A stretch of 18,154 nt of DNA from Hyphomicrobiales bacterium (lineage in GTDB: Bacteria > Pseudomonadota > Alphaproteobacteria > Rhizobiales > Aestuariivirgaceae): the NCBI GenBank assembly GCA_025356765.1, contig JANXRO010000188.1, positions 1 through 18,154 of the forward strand, given 5' to 3'. A model generated the notes under the pieces. It worked only from the letters and a program-made list of their open reading frames with translations, did not search any database and was not told where the DNA came from. Positions 7,236 to 14,836 of this stretch are shown here, in pieces; within the stretch, counting starts at the first letter, position 1, and the number at the start of each line of letters is the position of its first letter. The position numbers and the translations under genes are program-made.

Positions 7236-8015
7236 ATGAACAGTCGGCGAACCCGCATTTATGAAGGCAAGGCCAAGATTATATATGAAGGGCCTGAGCC
7301 GAACACCGTGATTGTTCATTTTAAAGATGACGCCACGGCTTTTAATGCTGAAAAAAAGGCAGTGATCGAAGGCAAAGGTGTGTTGAACCAACGCATCAGC
7401 GAGTTTTTGTTCACCAAGCTGAATGATATTGGCTTGCCCACGCACTTCCTGCGTTCGCTCAACATGCGCGAGCAATTGGTGCGAGAAGTGGAGATCATCC
7501 CGCTTGAAGTTGTGGTGCGAAATGTGGCCGCAGGTTCACTTGCCAAGCGTTTAGGCTTGGAAGAAGGCACGGCCCTGCCCCGTTCCATCATCGAATGCTA
7601 TTACAAAAACGATAAGCTAGGCGACCCGATGGTGAATGAAGAACACATCACTGCCTTTGGTTGGGCCACACCAATGGAATTGGATGACATCATGCACATG
7701 TCCATCCGCATCAATGATTTCCTCACTGGGTTGTTCTTGGGCATTGGCATTAAGCTTGTTGATTTCAAATTGGAATTTGGCCGCTTTGTTGAAAATGACA
7801 TGATGCGTATCGTTCTGGCTGATGAGATCAGCCCAGATTGCTGCCGCTTGTGGGACATGCGCAACAACAACGCGAAAATGGATAAAGACATTTTCCGTCG
7901 TGATCTGGGCAACTTGGTCGACGCCTACCACGAAGTGGCAAAGCGTTTGGGCATCATTCAACCCAATGAACAGCCAGAACGCTCCAAGCCCAAACTGGTC
8001 AAGACAGATTTATAA
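7236..8015 (+). CDS. purC: Phosphoribosylaminoimidazole-succinocarboxamide synthase (SAICAR synthetase)
   Basis: This enzyme joins CAIR and aspartate, using ATP, to give SAICAR in de novo purine synthesis. The protein has 259 residues from the ATG at 7236, typical of bacterial PurC. Marks are RRTRIYEGKAK near the start (ATP site), DDATAFN, VRNVAAGSLAKRLGLEEG, and DEISPDCCRLWD in the C-terminal half. A TTG at 7221 would add five residues, but the ATG has GGGGA at a good distance and matches the usual family start MNxRRxRIYEGKAK. It is followed by purS and purQ on the same strand, and a hairpin lies between purC and purS. Confidence 0.96.
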   Translation: MNSRRTRIYEGKAKIIYEGPEPNTVIVHFKDDATAFNAEKKAVIEGKGVLNQRISEFLFTKLNDIGLPTHFLRSLNMREQLVREVEIIPLEVVVRNVAAGSLAKRLGLEEGTALPRSIIECYYKNDKLGDPMVNEEHITAFGWATPMELDDIMHMSIRINDFLTGLFLGIGIKLVDFKLEFGRFVENDMMRIVLADEISPDCCRLWDMRNNNAKMDKDIFRRDLGNLVDAYHEVAKRLGIIQPNEQPERSKPKLVKTDL

Positions 8016-8017
8016 CT

Positions 8018-8036
8018 CCTCCCCCTTGCGGGGAGG
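8018..8036. repeat. GC-rich palindrome between purC and purS
   Basis: CCTCCCC (8018-8024) and GGGGAGG (8030-8036) form a perfect seven-pair stem with loop CTTGC. No T-run follows on the plus strand, so it is not a standard terminator. Similar CTCCCC/GGGGAG palindromes are scattered through many alphaproteobacterial genomes as REP-like units (general knowledge, not checked here). The stem also holds the only GGAGG upstream of purS, 13 bases before its ATG. Confidence 0.5.
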
Positions 8037-8049
8037 CGAAAGCAAAAAG

Positions 8050-8289
8050 ATGAAAGCCAAAATTAAAGTAACCCTTAAAAACGGTGTGTTGGACCCGCAA
8101 GGCAAAGCCATTGAGGGTGCCTTAGGCTCCATGGGTTTTGGCGGCGTTGGCAGCGTGCGCCAAGGCAAATATTTTGAAGTCGATCTCACTGAAACCGACA
8201 GAGCAAAAGCCCAAACCACGTTAAAAGCCATGTGCGAAAAGCTCATCGCTAACACTGTCATCGAAAACTATGAGATTGAGCTTTCGTGA
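8050..8289 (+). CDS. purS: Phosphoribosylformylglycinamidine synthase subunit PurS
   Basis: This is the small structural subunit of FGAM synthase, which bridges PurQ and PurL in the ammonia-channelling complex. The protein has 79 residues, the family size. It begins MKAKIKVTLKNGVLDPQGKA, has the conserved turn GFGGVGSVRQGKYFEVDL, and ends with ENYEIELS. The ATG at 8050 is chosen because upstream codons in this frame belong to the purC region. Its TGA overlaps the GTG start of purQ (GTGA), so the two are translationally coupled. Confidence 0.95.
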   Translation: MKAKIKVTLKNGVLDPQGKAIEGALGSMGFGGVGSVRQGKYFEVDLTETDRAKAQTTLKAMCEKLIANTVIENYEIELS

Positions 8290-8948
8290 AATCTGCTGTC
8301 ATCACTTTCCCCGGCATTAATCGCGAACGCGATATGATGATGGCGCTTGAAGCCACAACAGGCATTAAGCCCATCTCTGTGTGGCATGCTGAAGCGACCC
8401 TGCCTGATGTTGATCTTGTCGTAGTGCCCGGTGGGTTTTCTTATGGTGATTATTTGCGCTGCGGTGCTATTGCCGCTCGCTCACCCATCATGGCAGATAT
8501 CAAAGCCAAAGTCTTGAAAGGACTCAAGGTTCTGGGGGTTTGCAATGGTTTTCAAATTATCACTGAAGCAGGTTTGCTGCCCGGCGCATTGGTGCGAAAT
8601 GCGGGGCTTAAATTTGTCTGCCGTGAAGTGCGTCTGAAAGTTGAAAATACCAACACGTATTTCACCAATAAAATGGCCAAGGGGCAGATCATCTCGTGCC
8701 CCGTGGCTCACGGCGAAGGCAATTATATTTGCGATGCGGAAACGCTGAAGGAACTTGAAGGCGAAGGCCGCGTGGTGTTTCGTTATGCCGAAGGTTCAAA
8801 CCCCAACGGCGCATTGAACGACATTGCAGGCATTGTGAACGCAAAGGGCAACGTCATCGGTATGATGCCCCACCCCGAAAATATGATTGAGCCTTTGCAC
8901 GGAAAACAAGATTGTTTGGCGCTGTTTGAAAGCCTGCTGGCCGCTTAA
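8286..8948 (+). CDS. purQ: Phosphoribosylformylglycinamidine synthase subunit PurQ (glutaminase)
   Basis: This is the class I glutamine amidotransferase that supplies ammonia to PurL for FGAR to FGAM conversion. It has 220 residues with the catalytic triad Cys86 (GVCNGFQ), His196 and Glu198 (MMPHPENM), and the oxyanion segment VVVPGGFSYGDYLRCGA. The start is GTG, four bases overlapping purS. The stop TAA shares bases with the stop of the opposing saccharopine-dehydrogenase-like gene (TTAA at 8945-8948), so no room is left for a terminator outside the coding sequence. PurL lies 2.5 kb downstream rather than next door. Confidence 0.96.
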   Translation: MKSAVITFPGINRERDMMMALEATTGIKPISVWHAEATLPDVDLVVVPGGFSYGDYLRCGAIAARSPIMADIKAKVLKGLKVLGVCNGFQIITEAGLLPGALVRNAGLKFVCREVRLKVENTNTYFTNKMAKGQIISCPVAHGEGNYICDAETLKELEGEGRVVFRYAEGSNPNGALNDIAGIVNAKGNVIGMMPHPENMIEPLHGKQDCLALFESLLAA

Positions 8949-10606
8949 ACTTTCTCTAACCAGCCTTGATATGTCACCATCGGCCCAAACACGGGCAATA
9001 TAACTTCAACGTGAAAGTTAAACCGCCCATCTTTGCCACGTTCAAAAAACTTGCCGCGCGGCAACAGAGACTTTGGCATGGCAATTCCAAACACGCGCCA
9101 GTGCCTTAATATCAATTCCAATCGGCCCCCATTTTCAACCACAGCCATGGCAACTGAAACCGGCCCGAAGCTTTCAACAATCAAGCCCGCATCTTTTCCA
9201 TGTCCCAAGCGCTGGGTTGATTGCATGACCTTGCCTGCAAAATTTCTTCGCCAAACTTCACCCTGTTCGGAAACTTCAATCTCAACATCCACGGCGCAGG
9301 CTTGTTGCGCGGACGGAAACTTGAATAGTCTGCGAGTGAATGATGCCAACACGCCACCGCCTGTTGTAATTTTCGCTTGTCCGCTCATTTTAAAAGTTCG
9401 CTGGGCAGAATGAAAATCTTGCAACGGCTTATCAAGTTTTAAAAACGCATCAGCCAATACAGCCTGATAAATGCTGCACCCAACTGCACCCATTTTGCGC
9501 TGACCTGTTTTGATTCCATAAAGATCAAACCAAGGTTGGTAATCGGCAAGGCTTAAATCATCATGCCCAGACCTTGCGCCCGCTTTGGGCAATTTGCCAT
9601 CCGCCGCCTTCACAATAATTGCAGCAACAGCCATAGACGGGATTAGAGGCCCGCCTTCTCCCTCAGCCAAAAGATGCCAGCTTAAATCTTGCGGAACACT
9701 ACTTTTGCGTCCTGTCATCTGCAACACAAAGCCGCCACGGTGTTCACCCCACCGCACGGTGTTGACCACAAAATTCATCAGTGGGGCCAAAGGTAAAAGA
9801 GATTTTAAAGCACCAAGCTTCACCAAACCCGCCGCAATCCACAACAACCGATGCAGCGCCGCAGGCGTTGGTCCAGCGCCAACCCAGATGGTTTTCAAAT
9901 CTGGCCAAACCCAATTCAAAACTTTCAGATCAGGAACCTCTGTCAAAGCAAATCGAATGGGCGGCAATGGAATTGTTCCGGGCACATGAACCTGCATCAC
10001 GCGGCTGTCATAAAACCCAGCCGCTTTTGTCCAACTGCCATCGCGCAGAATATCAACGGGTTGCCCCGCATAACTGGCAATGGCTTTAATCACATTGATG
10101 CCGACACCCGCAAAAGGCGAAGGCGCAATACCGGCCTGAATCGTAAAAACTTCATCAAGCTGGGACGCTAAAACCTTGCCAACGGCAGCAGAAAGCACTG
10201 GAAAACTGCTGATGCCTGACAAAACAACAACGCCCGCTGATTTTGCGGCTTCGTCCATCTGCGCGATGTCTTCAACAAACGTAGCACCATCCGCAAGATC
10301 AAGATAATTTATGCCATGCTCAATACATGCGCGCGGCAATGCATAAGCGTCTGTCCCATAAATTTGAAACGGCCCTGAAGCATCCACCACAAAATCTGGC
10401 TTTAATTCTTTTATTGTGTGTGGAGCATTTCGGTCAAATTCCACGGCAATCAGCTGTGCTTTGGCGCTGGATCGTGCTTCACAAAAAGCCCTCGCTGCAA
10501 CAATGTTGCGCCCCGCCACCAGCAGCGTGAGATGATTGCTTCCCAGCAATAAATCAACCAACCGCCCGCCAAAAGTGCCATAGCCGCCGACAATTAAAAC
10601 TCTCAT
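8945..10606 (-). CDS. Saccharopine dehydrogenase-like NADP-binding protein with C-terminal DUF4166 domain
   Basis: This is a 553-residue two-domain protein. Residues 1-130 form a Rossmann domain of the Sacchrp_dh_NADP type (MRVLIVGGYGTFGGRLVDLLL; VDASGPFQIYG; YLDLADG). The middle part (about 130-370) resembles the saccharopine-reductase-like enzymes of unknown substrate. From about 385 to the end is a DUF4166 domain: FKMSGQAKITTGGG, VWRRNFAGKVMQS, GRLELILRHWRVFGIAMPKSLLP and closing FGPMVTYQGWLEKV. The reaction is unknown; a redox or membrane-lipid role has been considered for similar proteins, without proof. No strong ribosome binding site precedes the ATG. It interrupts the purQ-purL order and ends tail-to-tail with purQ. 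Confidence 0.85.
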   Translation of the reverse strand: MRVLIVGGYGTFGGRLVDLLLGSNHLTLLVAGRNIVAARAFCEARSSAKAQLIAVEFDRNAPHTIKELKPDFVVDASGPFQIYGTDAYALPRACIEHGINYLDLADGATFVEDIAQMDEAAKSAGVVVLSGISSFPVLSAAVGKVLASQLDEVFTIQAGIAPSPFAGVGINVIKAIASYAGQPVDILRDGSWTKAAGFYDSRVMQVHVPGTIPLPPIRFALTEVPDLKVLNWVWPDLKTIWVGAGPTPAALHRLLWIAAGLVKLGALKSLLPLAPLMNFVVNTVRWGEHRGGFVLQMTGRKSSVPQDLSWHLLAEGEGGPLIPSMAVAAIIVKAADGKLPKAGARSGHDDLSLADYQPWFDLYGIKTGQRKMGAVGCSIYQAVLADAFLKLDKPLQDFHSAQRTFKMSGQAKITTGGGVLASFTRRLFKFPSAQQACAVDVEIEVSEQGEVWRRNFAGKVMQSTQRLGHGKDAGLIVESFGPVSVAMAVVENGGRLELILRHWRVFGIAMPKSLLPRGKFFERGKDGRFNFHVEVILPVFGPMVTYQGWLEKV

Positions 10607-10830
10607 CGGAAAGGCCGAACGCTGTCAGATTTTTTCGATCGAAGATTCGGCTGTTTCATATCTTCCAGTTTAGGCAAACCAGCTTGCCATCGCATGAACG
10701 TGTTGCCGCAGGCAGCGATATGCAAAAACTTGTTTGCGAAAAAATTGAGTTAATTATTCCTGAATTATTTCAGATTTCATTCAGCCTAAACACAGTTAAC
10801 ACTAGGCTAACCATGAATTTCGGGTGAATG

Positions 10831-10869
10831 TTTCAGTTGTCCACAGACTGAACCTGTGAACAACTGAAA
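10831..10869. repeat. Long near-perfect hairpin
   Basis: TTTCAGTTGT (10831-10840) pairs with ACAACTGAAA (10860-10869). After one C-A mismatch CACAG (10842-10846) pairs with CTGTG (10854-10858), leaving a seven-base loop. That is 15 pairs in a 39-base unit. No T-run follows on the plus strand. Each arm includes a DnaA-box-like word (TTGTCCACA on plus, TTGTTCACA on minus), probably by chance. Confidence 0.65.
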
Positions 10870-10895
10870 CCAATTTCAACAAGAAAGATTTTCAA

Positions 10896-11102
10896 ATGTT
10901 TGCAGCATTTTTCAAAACTTCCCACGATGAAACCGAACGCCAAATCAAGATCGAAAGCGAATTTGCCTTGCATGATCGCATGGTCAAAATGCTTCGGAAC
11001 CATTCAAGAATAGCATGGACAGCGCCGCCAGTGGAACTTCCTTCGCGCACTGGGGTGAAAAAACCCCTATCAATTCGCACTGCAATTAGCGCCATTCATT
11101 GA
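10896..11102 (+). CDS. Doubtful short reading frame, 68 residues
   Basis: The frame starts MFAAFFKTSHDETERQIKIE, with a charged, helix-like first 35 residues (through HDRMVKMLRN) using codons like those of neighbours. The second half uses rarer codons (AGA, ATA, ACA, CTA) and looks like random sequence. It begins 26 bases after the long hairpin. There is an AAGAAAG about 10 bases upstream. No family is recognised. It could be a gene whose end has been lost by frameshift, or it may not be a gene. Confidence 0.2.
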   Translation: MFAAFFKTSHDETERQIKIESEFALHDRMVKMLRNHSRIAWTAPPVELPSRTGVKKPLSIRTAISAIH

Positions 11103-11171
11103 CGTTTTAAAAACCTCAATTGCAGACCGACGCGACCGGCCCGTCATTTTAACCACACCTTTAATATGCAG

Positions 11172-11223
11172 GTAACTTCCCAAGTTTACCGTGCTTCTCG
11201 ATGCGGGGAAGCACGTAACTTGG
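11172..11223 (+). promoter_or_regulatory. Candidate switching leader: mutually exclusive hairpins before a short frame and purL
   Basis: The word GTAACTT occurs at 11172-11178 and 11215-11221. Both copies can pair with AAGTTTAC at 11182-11189. The downstream pairing extends into a strong perfect stem CGTGCTTC (11190-11197) with GAAGCACG (11208-11215), plus the next pairs out to CC/GG (11180-11181 with 11222-11223). This captures part of the GGAG at 11222-11225 that precedes a GTG at 11232. The layout resembles an attenuator or translational switch, but no known class is recognised. Confidence 0.35.
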
Positions 11224-11231
11224 AGAGTATT

Positions 11232-11369
11232 GTGAAAAGTTCTGTTTTTGATCGACAAAAGACCGAAGACTCGCGAACAGCAGAGCTGAAAAAACTCGCC
11301 GATGCTTTGCAAAGACCAGTTCATCCAGATGTGTTACCCCAAAAAGCCGATGAAAAACCAGCGCAATAA
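11232..11369 (+). CDS. Possible 45-residue leader-type peptide upstream of purL
   Basis: A GTG start follows GGAG by six bases. The product would be a charged, soluble peptide (begins MKSSVFDRQKTEDSR, contains ELKKLADALQRPVHPDV). The frame is open further upstream to 11166, but the GTG is the only start with a fitting ribosome binding site. Codon use is not convincing and no family is recognised. It ends 49 bases before purL. It is listed because the ribosome binding site lies in the switching hairpin. Confidence 0.25.
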   Translation: MKSSVFDRQKTEDSRTAELKKLADALQRPVHPDVLPQKADEKPAQ

Positions 11370-11418
11370 CTTCAAGAAACATTTGTGAATCTGCGCTGGC
11401 CCCATTAAACGGCTGGCC

Positions 11419-13593
11419 ATGACAAAGCTTGGCTCAGACGTTACCATCACCCCAGAAATTGTGGCCGCCCATGGTTTAAAGCCTGATGAATATCAGCGCT
11501 TTCTGAGCCTGCTGGGCCGCACACCCACAATCACCGAATTGGGCATTTGTTCGGCCATGTGGAACGAACATTGTTCTTATAAATCATCCAAGAAATGGCT
11601 GAAGCAGCTTCACACCAAGGGCAAGCGCGTGTTGATTGGACCCGGCGAAAACGCTGGCGTTATCGACATTGATGATGGCCAGGCAATCGTCTTCAAAATG
11701 GAAAGCCACAACCATCCGTCATTCATCGAACCTTACCAAGGTTCAGCAACCGGCGTTGGCGGCATTTTGCGCGATGTGTTCACCATGGGTGCAAGGCCAA
11801 TTGCAGCCTTAAACGCCTTGCGCTTTGGCAGCCCTGATCATCCCAAAACCCGCCACTTGGTTTCAGGCGTGGTGGCGGGCGTTGGCGGTTATGGCAATTC
11901 ATTCGGCGTGCCCACCATCGGCGGCGAAGTGAATTTCCACGAAAGTTATAATGGCAACATTCTGGTCAACGCCATGGCCGTGGGCATTGCTGATAAAGAC
12001 AAACTGTTCCTCTCCAAAGCCCAAGGTGTGGGCCTGCCTGTGGTTTATCTGGGTGCTAAAACTGGCCGTGATGGCATTCATGGTGCCACCATGGCATCCG
12101 CCGAATTTGATGATAAGGCCGAAGAAAAACGCCCCACCGTGCAAGTGGGTGACCCCTTCACCGAAAAATGTTTGCTGGAAGCCTGTTTGGAATTGATGGC
12201 ATCTGGTGCTGTGATCGCCATTCAAGATATGGGGGCCGCTGGGCTAACATCTTCGGCTGTTGAAATGGGTGCCAAGAGCGATTTAGGCATTGAACTTGAT
12301 CTGGATAAAGTGCCTTGCCGCGAAGAAGGCATGACCGCTTATGAAATGATGTTGTCTGAAAGCCAAGAGCGTATGCTCATGGTTCTGCGTCCAGAGCTAG
12401 AAAAACAGGCCGAAGCCATTTTCCACAAATGGGGCTTAGATTTCGCCATAATAGGCAAGACAACCAACACCTTGCGCTTTGTTATTAAACATGAAGGTGA
12501 AGTGAAGGCCGATTTGCCCATCAAGCAAATGGGAGACCTTGCCCCCGAATATGATAGGCCTTGGGTTGAACCCAAAAAGCTGCCTTTTCTGACAGATGTG
12601 CCAGCCCCCGCTGATTTGAAGGCGGCGATTATGAAAATTATGGGAAGCCCAGATATGTGTTCGCGCCGCTGGGTGTGGGAACAATATGACTCTTTGATAG
12701 GCAGCAACACGGCCCAAATTCCGGGTGGTGATGCAGGCGTGATGCGCGTTGGCCCCAACAAGGCCATTGCCGTTTCAACGGATGTTACGCCGCGCTATGT
12801 GCAGGCCGATCCGTTTGAAGGCGGCAAGCAAGCCGTTGCGGAAACATGGCGCAACCTCACCTGCGTGGGTGCAGACCCCATCGCCATCACGGATAATTTG
12901 AATTTCGGCAATCCTGAAAAGCCCGAGATCATGGGCCAAATTGTCATGGCACTGAAAGGCATCGATGCCGCTTGTAGGGCTCTGGATTACCCTGTCGTTT
13001 CGGGCAACGTGTCGCTTTACAATGAGACCAATGGCCAAGCCATTTTGCCCACACCAGCCATCGGTGGCGTGGGCCTTCTCAAAGATTTAAGCAAAATGAC
13101 AACCAAGCATTTTAAAACTGCGGGTGATGTTATTTTGCTAGTTGGCGGACACGGCACGCATTTGGGCCAATCCATTTACCTTCGTGAAATTTTCGGCCGC
13201 GAAGAAGGGGCACCCCCACCGGTGGATTTGGCTGTTGAGAAAAAACACGGCGATTTCATCCGTAGGCTGATAAATAGTAGAAGCCTGACTGCGGTGCATG
13301 ATATTTCTGACGGCGGCCTTGTAACCGCAGTCATCGAAATGGCGCTGCCCTCAAACTTGGGCGCAGTGCTAGATGATGTGGATTATGTGGCATTGTTTGC
13401 CGAAGACCAAGCGCGCTATGTAATCACCGCCACGCCAGAAAACGCAGCAAAAATCTTAGAATCTGAAATGCCCGTTCAGAAGATTGGCACAGTCAACGCA
13501 TCGCCAACAATCACCATCGGCAAAATCGAAATCACCATTGCAGATCTTCGCCAAGTCCACGAAGATTGGTTCCCGAAATATATGGCAGGCTAA
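11419..13593 (+). CDS. purL: Phosphoribosylformylglycinamidine synthase subunit PurL (small type)
   Basis: This is the synthetase subunit that uses ATP and ammonia from PurQ to turn FGAR into FGAM. It has 724 residues, typical of small PurL, which needs PurS and PurQ; both are encoded upstream. Visible marks are WNEHCSYKSS (48-57), the ATP and metal site around ESHNHPS (95-101), TGVGGILRD (111-119), and the second AIRS-like half from about residue 400 (GGDAGVMRV, LNFGNPEKPE, VSGNVSLYNET, HDISDGGL). The ATG start fits the family (short lead then VTITPEIVAAHGLKPDEY), but no clear ribosome binding site precedes it. The stop is seven bases from the opposing slyX stop. Confidence 0.97.
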   Translation: MTKLGSDVTITPEIVAAHGLKPDEYQRFLSLLGRTPTITELGICSAMWNEHCSYKSSKKWLKQLHTKGKRVLIGPGENAGVIDIDDGQAIVFKMESHNHPSFIEPYQGSATGVGGILRDVFTMGARPIAALNALRFGSPDHPKTRHLVSGVVAGVGGYGNSFGVPTIGGEVNFHESYNGNILVNAMAVGIADKDKLFLSKAQGVGLPVVYLGAKTGRDGIHGATMASAEFDDKAEEKRPTVQVGDPFTEKCLLEACLELMASGAVIAIQDMGAAGLTSSAVEMGAKSDLGIELDLDKVPCREEGMTAYEMMLSESQERMLMVLRPELEKQAEAIFHKWGLDFAIIGKTTNTLRFVIKHEGEVKADLPIKQMGDLAPEYDRPWVEPKKLPFLTDVPAPADLKAAIMKIMGSPDMCSRRWVWEQYDSLIGSNTAQIPGGDAGVMRVGPNKAIAVSTDVTPRYVQADPFEGGKQAVAETWRNLTCVGADPIAITDNLNFGNPEKPEIMGQIVMALKGIDAACRALDYPVVSGNVSLYNETNGQAILPTPAIGGVGLLKDLSKMTTKHFKTAGDVILLVGGHGTHLGQSIYLREIFGREEGAPPPVDLAVEKKHGDFIRRLINSRSLTAVHDISDGGLVTAVIEMALPSNLGAVLDDVDYVALFAEDQARYVITATPENAAKILESEMPVQKIGTVNASPTITIGKIEITIADLRQVHEDWFPKYMAG

Positions 13594-13600
13594 GGTTGGC

Positions 13601-13804
13601 TCAATAATGCGGCGGTTTTTGCTGGGCGGCTGTGTCTGCGGGTTCAAGTGATTGCAGCTCTTCACCAAAGCGCCGCAGCTGGGCTTCCAGCGCTTCAATC
13701 TTTTTCCATTGCGCGGTGATCACATCGTTCAATTCAGCAATTGTTTGATCTTGATGCGCCATGCGCATTTCAAGTTCATCAAGGCGTGTTGCAGTTTCTG
13801 TCAT
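13601..13804 (-). CDS. slyX: SlyX family protein
   Basis: This 67-residue coiled-coil protein matches the SlyX family (PF04102). It shows the pattern LDELEMRMAHQDQTIAELNDVITAQW in short heptad-like repeats and the diagnostic C terminus PPHY. The function is unknown in general; in E. coli it lies near slyD and was linked to phage phiX174 lysis only by location. A GTG three bases upstream could also start the frame, but the GGAG lies at a good distance only for the ATG at 13804. It is downstream of rpsD, separated by a hairpin terminator, so it depends on read-through or its own promoter. Confidence 0.9.
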   Translation of the reverse strand: MTETATRLDELEMRMAHQDQTIAELNDVITAQWKKIEALEAQLRRFGEELQSLEPADTAAQQKPPHY

Positions 13805-13823
13805 CACACTCTCCTAAAAGCAA

Positions 13824-13847
13824 AACGGCGAGGTTTCCCCCGCCGTT
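13824..13847 (-). terminator. Rho-independent terminator after rpsD
   Basis: AACGGCG (13824-13830) pairs perfectly with CGCCGTT (13841-13847), with two further G-C pairs inside. In the minus direction the stem is followed by TTTTGCTTTT. It lies about 25 bases beyond the rpsD stop and just ahead of the slyX ribosome binding site. Confidence 0.8.
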
Positions 13848-13870
13848 CCAAAATAAATCCGTTAAAAAAA

Positions 13871-14482
13871 TTAACGCGAATAGAATTCCACAACCAAGGC
13901 TGGCTGCATTTGCACTGGATAAGGCACATCGCCAAGTGAAGGAATGCGGGTCAATTTCGCTGTCTTGCCGTTTGTTTCAACATAGTCTGGCACATCGCGT
14001 TCAGCAGTAGCCAAAGCTTCTTGAACAACAACCATTTCTTTGGCTTTGTCTGAAAGCTCGATCACATCGCCAACCTTCACTTTAATCGAAGCAATGGTCA
14101 CGCGCTTGCCGTTCAACTTCAAATGGCCATGGCTGACCAATTGGCGGGCCGCAAATACAGTGATGGCAAACTTGGCGCGATAAACCACAGCATCCAAACG
14201 GCGTTCCAACAAACCAATCAGATTTTCAGAGCTATCGCCCTTCATACGCAAGGCCATGGCATAAGATGCACGGAATTGCTTTTCGCTGATATTGCCATAA
14301 TAGAACTTCAACTTTTGCTTGGCGCGCAACTGCGTGCCGAAATCTGAAATCTTGCCCTTGCGGCGTTGACCATGTTGGCCGGGGCCATATTCGCGCTTGT
14401 TGACAGGAGACTTGGGGCGGCCCCAAATGTTCTCGCCCATGCGGCGGTCAATTTTATACTTGGCGTCTAAACGCTTTGTCAT
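13871..14482 (-). CDS. rpsD: 30S ribosomal protein S4
   Basis: This is a primary binding protein of 16S rRNA that nucleates 30S assembly and takes part in translational accuracy. It has 203 residues, the usual alphaproteobacterial length. It begins MTKRLDAKYKIDRRMGENIW, has GPGQHGQRRKGKISDFGTQL near residues 34-52, and an S4 RNA-binding domain at about 93-155 (RRLDAVVYRAKFA, ARQLVSHGHLKLNGKRV). The N-terminal zinc-binding cysteines of some S4 proteins are absent, as usual in this class. AAAGGAA about five bases upstream supports the start. The gene stands alone rather than in a ribosomal operon. Confidence 0.98.
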   Translation of the reverse strand: MTKRLDAKYKIDRRMGENIWGRPKSPVNKREYGPGQHGQRRKGKISDFGTQLRAKQKLKFYYGNISEKQFRASYAMALRMKGDSSENLIGLLERRLDAVVYRAKFAITVFAARQLVSHGHLKLNGKRVTIASIKVKVGDVIELSDKAKEMVVVQEALATAERDVPDYVETNGKTAKLTRIPSLGDVPYPVQMQPALVVEFYSR

Positions 14483-14836
14483 TTTTCTGTTCCTTTACGG
14501 TTGCCACATAAATTTCACAAAAAAGCCGGCTGGCCTCCCCGCAATTCACGCTGGCGTATAACCCACCCTCCTCTGCCGATAATCTGGCTGACAGTTCGTT
14601 CAATGAACAAACACAGGCAAGAAAAACAGGGCATAAGCCCTGCTGATGGGCGGGTGATAGGGGAAGCGAGTCCGGATGTCAAATGCTGAAGCCGAGGTTA
14701 AAACTCTGCATTCCTGCACCATGGATTTCAGCCCCTGAATGAGAGGCGATTGTCATAGATTCCACCAATGTGTCTTGTCTTGCGCAAGCCTGCCACAGTA
14801 TGCATAGCTCATTGAACGCCAAGGATTTTGCCACCA
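14483..14836. promoter_or_regulatory. 354-base gap between rpsD and the acetyltransferase gene; rpsD promoter and leader
   Basis: On the minus strand TTGACA (14682-14677) is followed after 17 bases by TATCAC (14659-14654), a good match for the rpsD promoter and giving a leader of about 165 bases. Just downstream is a perfect hairpin CAGGGC-TTAT-GCCCTG (14642-14627) followed by TTTTTCTT, which has the form of a terminator. Near the gene are AGCCGGCT and a T-run at about 14520-14530. No RNA gene was recognised. The acetyltransferase promoter lies within the right half but is not evident. Confidence 0.5.
14627..14642 (-). terminator. Terminator-like hairpin in the rpsD leader
   Basis: CAGGGC-TTAT-GCCCTG has six perfect pairs and is followed on the minus strand by TTTTTCTT. 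It lies only about 5-20 bases after the predicted rpsD transcription start. It may therefore be an early attenuator, or the end of another minus-strand transcript running antisense to the acetyltransferase gene. Confidence 0.5.

Larger units (their letters stand above)
10607..11418. other. 812-base gap before purL, rich in inverted repeats
   Basis: No gene can be recognised with confidence here. The left 100 bases should hold the promoter of the minus-strand saccharopine-dehydrogenase-like gene. An AT-rich stretch at about 10735-10780 contains CTGAA-TTAT-TTCAG (10760-10773). It is followed by AGCCTA (10783-10788) pairing with TAGGCT (10803-10808) around a GTTAAC palindrome, then the long hairpin at 10831-10869. 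Further right are two weak short reading frames and a cluster of mutually exclusive hairpins at 11172-11223. The purL promoter must lie somewhere in this gap. A decayed gene or a small RNA is possible. Confidence 0.5.

Noticed and set aside
7101..7475. 124-residue minus-strand frame across the purC start
   Set aside because: Antisense shadow of purC and its promoter region; no family features.
10735..10869. Replication origin with DnaA boxes
   Set aside because: Only two imperfect DnaA-like words, both created by the arms of one hairpin, and no dnaA, hemE, parAB or repABC genes nearby.
11899..12225. Antisense frame of 108 residues inside purL
   Set aside because: Complement shadow of a well-supported essential gene.
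13805..13807. GTG as slyX start
   Set aside because: Only three bases from the GGAG; the next codon, ATG, has the right spacing.
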